A stretch of DNA of 64,000 bases from an uncultured Roseovarius sp. (GTDB lineage Bacteria > Pseudomonadota > Alphaproteobacteria > Rhodobacterales > Rhodobacteraceae): positions 1 through 64,000 of the forward strand of contig NZ_CANLER010000001.1 of NCBI RefSeq assembly GCF_947489715.1, read 5' to 3'. A model generated the notes under the pieces. That model had not been told where the DNA came from. It did no database searches and worked only from the letters and a program-made list of their open reading frames with translations. Below, piece by piece: positions 59,297 to 64,000 of this stretch. Both the position numbers and the translations under genes were made by a program. How positions within the stretch are numbered: the first letter of the stretch is position 1; every line of letters begins with the position of its first letter.

Positions 59297-60109
59297 ATGG
59301 CACATGAAAAAAACCACGATTATCACATTCTGAACCCCTCACTGTGGCCGTTCCTCGGCGCATTCTTCGGGTTCGTCATGCTGTTTGGCGCGGTGCTGTG
59401 GATCTCCCCACGGATCGACAACAACCAGCCCTGGGTCTTCCTGATGGGCTTTGTCGGCGTTTGCTATGTGATGTACGGCTGGTGGGCCGACGTGGTGACC
59501 GAAAGCAAGATCGGCGATCACACGCCCGTTGTGCGGATCGGCCTGCGCTATGGGTTCATCATGTTCATCATGTCCGAGATCATGTTCTTCTCGGCCTGGT
59601 TCTGGACGTTCTTCAAACACGCCATGTACCCGATGGGCCCAGAAAGCCCGATCAAGGATGGTGTCTGGCCGCCGGTGGGTATCGAGACATTCGATCCCTG
59701 GCACCTGCCGCTGATCAACACGCTGATTCTGCTCTGCTCGGGCTGTGCCGCCACCTGGGCGCACCACGCTCTGGTGCATGAAGACAACCGCGACGACATG
59801 AAATGGGGACTGATCATTGCGATTGGCCTTGGCGTACTCTTCACGGTCTTCCAGGCCTATGAATACAGCCACGCAGCATTTGGCTTCTCGGGGAACATCT
59901 ACGGCGCGTCCTTCTTCATGGCCACAGGCTTCCACGGGGCGCATGTCATCATCGGCACGATCTTCCTGTTCGTCTGCCTGATGCGCGTCTACCGCGGCCA
60001 CTTCACCCCCGAAAAACACATCGGGTTCGAAGCAGCGGCCTGGTACTGGCACTTCGTCGATGTGGTCTGGCTGTTCCTGTTCGCCGCGATCTACATCTGG
60101 GGCGCCTGA
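59297..60109 (+). CDS. ctaE: Cytochrome c oxidase subunit III
   Basis: Membrane subunit of 270 residues with seven helices. Family marks include [40 protein letters not shown] and a C-terminal [20 protein letters not shown]. It steadies the oxidase core. GAGGGAACCC precedes the ATG. A terminator ends its transcript shortly after. Confidence 0.97.
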   Translation: MAHEKNHDYHILNPSLWPFLGAFFGFVMLFGAVLWISPRIDNNQPWVFLMGFVGVCYVMYGWWADVVTESKIGDHTPVVRIGLRYGFIMFIMSEIMFFSAWFWTFFKHAMYPMGPESPIKDGVWPPVGIETFDPWHLPLINTLILLCSGCAATWAHHALVHEDNRDDMKWGLIIAIGLGVLFTVFQAYEYSHAAFGFSGNIYGASFFMATGFHGAHVIIGTIFLFVCLMRVYRGHFTPEKHIGFEAAAWYWHFVDVVWLFLFAAIYIWGA

Positions 60110-60144
60110 ATCCTGGGGTAAATCCCCACCCAACGGATCAATTC

Positions 60145-60178
60145 AAAGCGCGCGGGGGTCTGCGCGCTTTTTCTTTTT
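60145..60178 (+). terminator. Intrinsic terminator between ctaE and surf1
   Basis: AAAGCGCGC (60145-60153) pairs with GCGCGCTTT (60162-60170), followed by TTCTTTTT. The surf1 Shine-Dalgarno begins three bases after the T-run. The hairpin therefore lowers read-through into surf1. Confidence 0.85.
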
Positions 60179-60194
60179 CAACGGAGGCGTACCC

Positions 60195-60878
60195 TTGCGC
60201 CGCATTCTGATACCGCTGATCTTTGGCCTGGCCGGGGCCGCCATACTGATCTCGCTCGGCGTCTGGCAGGTGCAGCGCCTGGCTTGGAAAGAGGGCGTGC
60301 TGGCCGATATCGAAGCGCGGATTGGGGCCGCACCGGTGGCTTTGCCCGCAGCACCCGATCCCGACACCGACCAATATCTGCCCGTCACGATTACCGGAAT
60401 GCTGGGCCAGCCGCCGCTGCGGGTATTGGTCAGCCGCAAACAGATTGGCGCGGGCTATCGGCTTGTCACGACGCTTAGCACGGCAGAGCGTACGATCCTC
60501 GTCGATCTGGGTTTTATCAAGGTGGACAAACCCATCCCGGCCTTCACCGATGCGCCGCTCAACATCACCGGCAATCTGAACTGGCCCGATGACCGCCTAA
60601 GCTCGACCCCGGACAACGATGTTTCGGGAAACATCTGGTTCGCGCGGGACATTGACCAGATGGCCGACCAACTGGGGGCTGAACCTATCCTGCTGGTCGT
60701 TCGCGAAACGTCGCAATCAGACCCCGTCGCGACGCCGTTGCCCGTGGACACGGGCGCTATTCCAAACGATCACTTGAACTATGCTATCACCTGGTTTTCT
60801 CTGGCTGCCATATGGCTGGTGATGACAGGCTATTTCCTGTGGCGAACCGCTGGCAGACCGAAAGGCCCAGTAAGCTGA
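60195..60878 (+). CDS. Cytochrome oxidase assembly factor SURF1
   Basis: Membrane protein of 227 residues with a helix at each end (ILIPLIFGLAGAAILISLGV and a C-terminal FSLAAIWLVMTGYFLW), the known SURF1 plan, and a periplasmic loop between. It helps insert heme a. ACGGAGG lies 7 bases before a TTG start. The start is unusual but well supported. The next gene is thrC, 13 bases on. Confidence 0.9.
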   Translation: MRRILIPLIFGLAGAAILISLGVWQVQRLAWKEGVLADIEARIGAAPVALPAAPDPDTDQYLPVTITGMLGQPPLRVLVSRKQIGAGYRLVTTLSTAERTILVDLGFIKVDKPIPAFTDAPLNITGNLNWPDDRLSSTPDNDVSGNIWFARDIDQMADQLGAEPILLVVRETSQSDPVATPLPVDTGAIPNDHLNYAITWFSLAAIWLVMTGYFLWRTAGRPKGPVS

Positions 60879-60891
60879 AAGGCAACTTGAC

Positions 60892-62280
60892 GTGAAATAC
60901 ATCTCAACACGGGGGCAGGCCCCGGTTCTGAGTTTTGAAGAGGCGATGCTGACCGGGCTGGCGCGTGACGGCGGGCTTTATCTGCCAGAAAGCATCCCAG
61001 AGCTGAGCCATGATGAGATCGCGGCGCTCGAAGGTGTGAGCTATGAAGAGGCCGCGTTCCGGATCATGAAACCTTACATCGGCGACACGTTCACCGATGA
61101 CGAATTCCGCGCCATCATCGCCCGCGCCTATGACGGCTTTGACCACGCTGCCCGCGCGCCGCTCAAGCAACTGGACAGCGGTCATTTCCTGCTGGAACTG
61201 TTCCACGGGCCGACGCTCGCGTTCAAGGATTTCGCGATGCAGCTCATCGGTCAGCTGTTTGAAGCGTCGCTGAAACGCTCGGGAAGTCGCGTCTGCATCG
61301 TGGGCGCCACCAGCGGTGATACCGGATCCGCGGCCATCGAAGCGTTCCGGGGACTTGAGGCCGTAGACGTGTTCATCCTCTATCCGCATGGCCGCGTCAG
61401 CGAAGTGCAAAGACGTCAGATGTCCACACCATCGGAAAGCAACGTGCACGCACTGGCCGTGGACGGGCATTTCGACGACTGCCAGGCGCGGGTCAAGGAC
61501 ATGTTCAACGACTTCGCCTTCCGCGATGCGGTCGGTCTGGCCGGCGTGAACTCGATCAACTGGGCGCGGGTGCTGGCGCAGGTGGTTTATTACTTCACCT
61601 CTGCGGTCAGCCTCGGTGCGCCGCAGCGCAAGGTCAGCTTCACCGTGCCCACAGGCAATTTCGGTGACATCTTTGCAGGCTATATCGCCAAGCGCATGGG
61701 CCTGCCCGTCGACCGGCTGGTGGTGGCGACCAACCAGAACGACATCCTGCACCGCTGCCTCAGCACATCGGAATATAAGCCCGATGGCGTGATCCCTTCG
61801 ATCAGCCCGTCGATGGACATTCAGGTCAGCTCCAACTTCGAACGCGCGCTTTTCGAGGCCTATGGCCGCGACGGTGCCGCCGTCAGCCAGTTGATGGAAG
61901 AGCTTGGGGCAGGGGCCTTCAATGTCTCGCAAGGGGCGCTGGAGGCGCTGCGCGAGACCTTCGACAGCGGCCGCTGCGACGAGGATGAGACCCGCGCCAC
62001 CATTCGCGATGTGCATGCCCGTACCGGCGAATTGCTTTGCCCCCACGGCGCCGTCGGCGTCAAGGTGGCCGAAGAGCAGCGCGTTCCCCGCACGCCGATT
62101 ATCACGCTCGCCACCGCGCATCCGGCCAAGTTTCCTGATGCGGTGGAAGGGGCCAGCGGCATCCATCCCCCCTTGCCGCCAGCCATGTCGGACCTGTATG
62201 AGCGTTCGGAACGGATTACCCGGGTCGCAAACGACCTCGGGGCCATAGAGACACTCATCAGAGAACGGACCGGGAATTGA
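60892..62280 (+). CDS. thrC: Threonine synthase
   Basis: PLP enzyme of 462 residues that turns O-phosphohomoserine into threonine. The cofactor lysine is K112 in HGPTLAFKDFAMQL, and the phosphate-binding GATSGDTGSAAIEAF is clear. The start is a GTG with GAAAGGCAAC before it, giving the family opening MKYISTRG. It overlaps the M16 peptidase start, and follows surf1 closely. Confidence 0.96.
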   Translation: MKYISTRGQAPVLSFEEAMLTGLARDGGLYLPESIPELSHDEIAALEGVSYEEAAFRIMKPYIGDTFTDDEFRAIIARAYDGFDHAARAPLKQLDSGHFLLELFHGPTLAFKDFAMQLIGQLFEASLKRSGSRVCIVGATSGDTGSAAIEAFRGLEAVDVFILYPHGRVSEVQRRQMSTPSESNVHALAVDGHFDDCQARVKDMFNDFAFRDAVGLAGVNSINWARVLAQVVYYFTSAVSLGAPQRKVSFTVPTGNFGDIFAGYIAKRMGLPVDRLVVATNQNDILHRCLSTSEYKPDGVIPSISPSMDIQVSSNFERALFEAYGRDGAAVSQLMEELGAGAFNVSQGALEALRETFDSGRCDEDETRATIRDVHARTGELLCPHGAVGVKVAEEQRVPRTPIITLATAHPAKFPDAVEGASGIHPPLPPAMSDLYERSERITRVANDLGAIETLIRERTGN

Positions 62281-63539
62281 CCGTCAACCTTACGACACTT
62301 TCAAACGGATTTCGCATCGTCACCGAACATATGCCGGCGCTGCAATCGGCCTCGATCGGGATCTGGGTTCTTGCCGGTGCGCGCCACGAAGAGGCCAGCC
62401 AGAACGGCATCGCGCATTTCCTGGAACACATGGCGTTCAAAGGGACCGCGCGGCGCAGCGCGCTACAGATCGCCGAGGCAATCGAAGACGTGGGCGGCTA
62501 TATCAACGCCTATACCTCGCGCGAGGTCACGGCCTATTACGCCCGCATTCTACAGGACGATGTGCCGCTGGCGCTGGACGTGATCGCCGATATCCTGCGC
62601 AACCCGGTCTTTGACGCGAACGAAATCGAGATCGAGCGCGGTGTCATCCTGCAAGAGATTGGTCAGGCGCTCGATACACCTGACGACATCATCTTCGACT
62701 GGTTGCAGGAAAAGGCCTATCCCGATCACCCGTTGGGCCGCACCATCCTGGGCCCCGAAGAACGGGTCAAAGCGTTTTCCCGCGCCGACCTGCAAGGCTT
62801 TGTCGGGCAGCATTACCGCCCCGGTCAGATGATCCTGTCTGCCGCCGGCGCTGTCGATCATGCGGCACTGGTCACGGCGGCAGAATCCCTCTTTGGCGAT
62901 ATGGCCGCGGCACCGGTCATCCATGCGCCCACGGCACAGTTTGCGGGGGGCGAAAGCCGCCACATAAAACCCCTTGAACAGGCCCATTTCGCGCTGGCCT
63001 TTGAAAGCCCGAACTATACCGATCCGGCGATCTATACCGCCCAGATTTATGCCAGCGCTCTTGGCGGCAGCATGTCATCGCGCCTGTTCCAGGAGGTGCG
63101 CGAAAAGCGCGGGCTGTGCTATACGATCTATGCCCAGGCGGGGGCATATGCCGACACCGGCATGACCACGATCTATGCGGGCACGTCGGCGGAACAGATG
63201 ACCGACCTGGCGCAGATCACCGTGGACGAGATGAAACGCGCGGCCGATGACATGACAGCGGTCGAGGTTGAACGCGCGCGCGTGCAGATGAAAGCGGGCC
63301 TGCTGATGGGCCTCGAAAGCCCATCGAACCGGGCCGAGCGTCTGTCGCGGATGTTGCAGATCTGGGGCCGGGTGCCGGGGCTGGACGAGGTTGTCGCCAA
63401 TATCGACGCGGTCACGCTCAGCGATGTGAAATCCCTGGCCGAACAGCTTGCCAGCCGCGCACCGGCGGCCATGGCGCTTTACGGCCCGGTCGAATCCGCG
63501 CCAACCCTTGATGCGTTGCAGGAAAGGCGCGCCGCCTGA
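62277..63539 (+). CDS. M16-family zinc peptidase
   Basis: Processing-peptidase-like enzyme of 420 residues. The inverted zinc motif HFLEH is at 47-51, with the later glutamate in the EIERGVILQEIGQ stretch. A second, inactive-like half follows with the family RxxxxLYYxI-type REKRGLCYTIYA stretch. It degrades peptides; no signal peptide is seen. It starts at a TTG overlapping the thrC stop. thrC-M16 pairing is typical of this family. Confidence 0.92.
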   Translation: MTVNLTTLSNGFRIVTEHMPALQSASIGIWVLAGARHEEASQNGIAHFLEHMAFKGTARRSALQIAEAIEDVGGYINAYTSREVTAYYARILQDDVPLALDVIADILRNPVFDANEIEIERGVILQEIGQALDTPDDIIFDWLQEKAYPDHPLGRTILGPEERVKAFSRADLQGFVGQHYRPGQMILSAAGAVDHAALVTAAESLFGDMAAAPVIHAPTAQFAGGESRHIKPLEQAHFALAFESPNYTDPAIYTAQIYASALGGSMSSRLFQEVREKRGLCYTIYAQAGAYADTGMTTIYAGTSAEQMTDLAQITVDEMKRAADDMTAVEVERARVQMKAGLLMGLESPSNRAERLSRMLQIWGRVPGLDEVVANIDAVTLSDVKSLAEQLASRAPAAMALYGPVESAPTLDALQERRAA

Positions 63540-64000
63540 TGTTCATCCCACGCCGGAAGCTTCGGATCGAGACCGAGCGCATGACCTTGCGCCAGCCGAT
63601 CCTGAGCGATTTCCGCGCGTGGAGCAGCCTGCGGGATCAATCTGCCGAATTCCTCACACCTTGGGAACCGGTCTGGGCCTCGGACCATCTGGCCCGCAAG
63701 GGGTTCACCAACCGGGTCTACTGGGCGCAACGCGCCATCGGCAACGGGTCCGCGGTGCCGCTTTTCCTGATCCGGCGCGAGGATCAGAACCTTCTGGGCG
63801 CCATCACGCTGGATAATATCCGGCGCGGGCCGGCGCAGGCGGGCACCTTGGGCTATTGGATCGGCGCGCCCTACGCACGGCAGGGATATATGCGCGAGGC
63901 GATCCAGAGCGTCGTGCATTACGCTTATGAACGTCTGGATCTCAGCCGGATCGAGGCCGCCTGCCTGCCGGAAAACAAGGCCTCCCGCGCGCTTCTGGAA
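63539..64000 (+). CDS. GNAT acetyltransferase, N-terminal fragment
   Basis: The first 154 codons of a RimJ/RimL-type N-acetyltransferase; the gene runs off the right edge. It opens MFIPRRKLRIETERMTLRQP, with GTLGYWIGAPYARQGYMREA as the acetyl-CoA-binding strand-turn-helix. It probably modifies the alpha-amino group of a ribosomal or other protein. The ATG overlaps the M16 stop as TGATG, so the two genes are coupled. Confidence 0.9.
   Translation, partial: MFIPRRKLRIETERMTLRQPILSDFRAWSSLRDQSAEFLTPWEPVWASDHLARKGFTNRVYWAQRAIGNGSAVPLFLIRREDQNLLGAITLDNIRRGPAQAGTLGYWIGAPYARQGYMREAIQSVVHYAYERLDLSRIEAACLPENKASRALLE

Overview
The window is a 64 kb stretch of chromosome from an alphaproteobacterium, most likely a marine Rhodobacteraceae (Roseobacter-type) member. 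This rests on gene order and protein character, not on a database search: ybgC-tolQRAB-pal-cpoB-tilS-ftsH; an aa3 oxidase cluster ctaC-ctaB-small ORF-ctaG-ctaE-surf1-thrC-M16 peptidase without coxA; fhs-folD; a tad pilus locus; a perfect FNR-type box before ctaC; and a CtrA-like site before dprA. No rRNA, tRNA, IS element, phage or CRISPR array was seen.

Layout. 1-5.7 kb: phosphonate uptake and catabolism on the minus strand (start of a phosphonoacetate hydrolase, two PhnE permeases, PhnC, PhnD, an iron alcohol dehydrogenase) with a divergent LysR regulator. 5.8-7.5 kb: a PLP decarboxylase divergent from an ArsR-type regulator. 7.8-13.1 kb: an accessory catabolic island with an amidinotransferase-superfamily enzyme, an M20 amidohydrolase, a GcvA-like LysR regulator and an orphan Tat-exported family 5 binding protein. 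13.2-16.8 kb: a DUF1127 protein, then ruvC-ruvA-[GIY-YIG domain gene]-ruvB. 16.9-24.6 kb: a conserved unknown, the Tol-Pal envelope system and tilS. 24.7-31.4 kb: ftsH, a methyltransferase, a MOSC protein, fhs-folD and a thioesterase. 31.5-35.4 kb: a membrane LytTR regulator, the PdeM nuclease and its Lhr-like helicase. 35.5-49.3 kb: an AAA+ ATPase and a tad/flp pilus locus, with a divergent lytic transglycosylase. 49.4-56.4 kb: CoA-transferase subunits, topA, dprA, tldD. 56.5-64 kb: cytochrome oxidase subunits and assembly factors, threonine synthase, an M16 peptidase and the start of a GNAT acetyltransferase.

How the genes work together. The phn genes look like a complete import system plus part of a route from a two-carbon phosphonate to phosphate and acetate. 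The ruv genes form a translationally coupled Holliday-junction operon that has captured a nuclease-like gene. The Tol-Pal genes and cpoB form the usual outer-membrane constriction machine. The tad locus holds secretin, ATPases, platform proteins, prepilin peptidase and two prepilins, but no TadE/F/G, so the system must be completed elsewhere. The cta genes encode oxidase subunits II and III with heme farnesylation, copper insertion and SURF1 functions.

The most unusual features are the GIY-YIG gene between ruvA and ruvB, the unassigned AAA+ ATPase at the end of the tad locus, the amidohydrolase/amidinotransferase island with a changed metal-site motif, and a helicase-PdeM repair pair without its usual ligase and exonuclease beside it. 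Most starts given here were chosen from Shine-Dalgarno position, and several genes use GTG or TTG.
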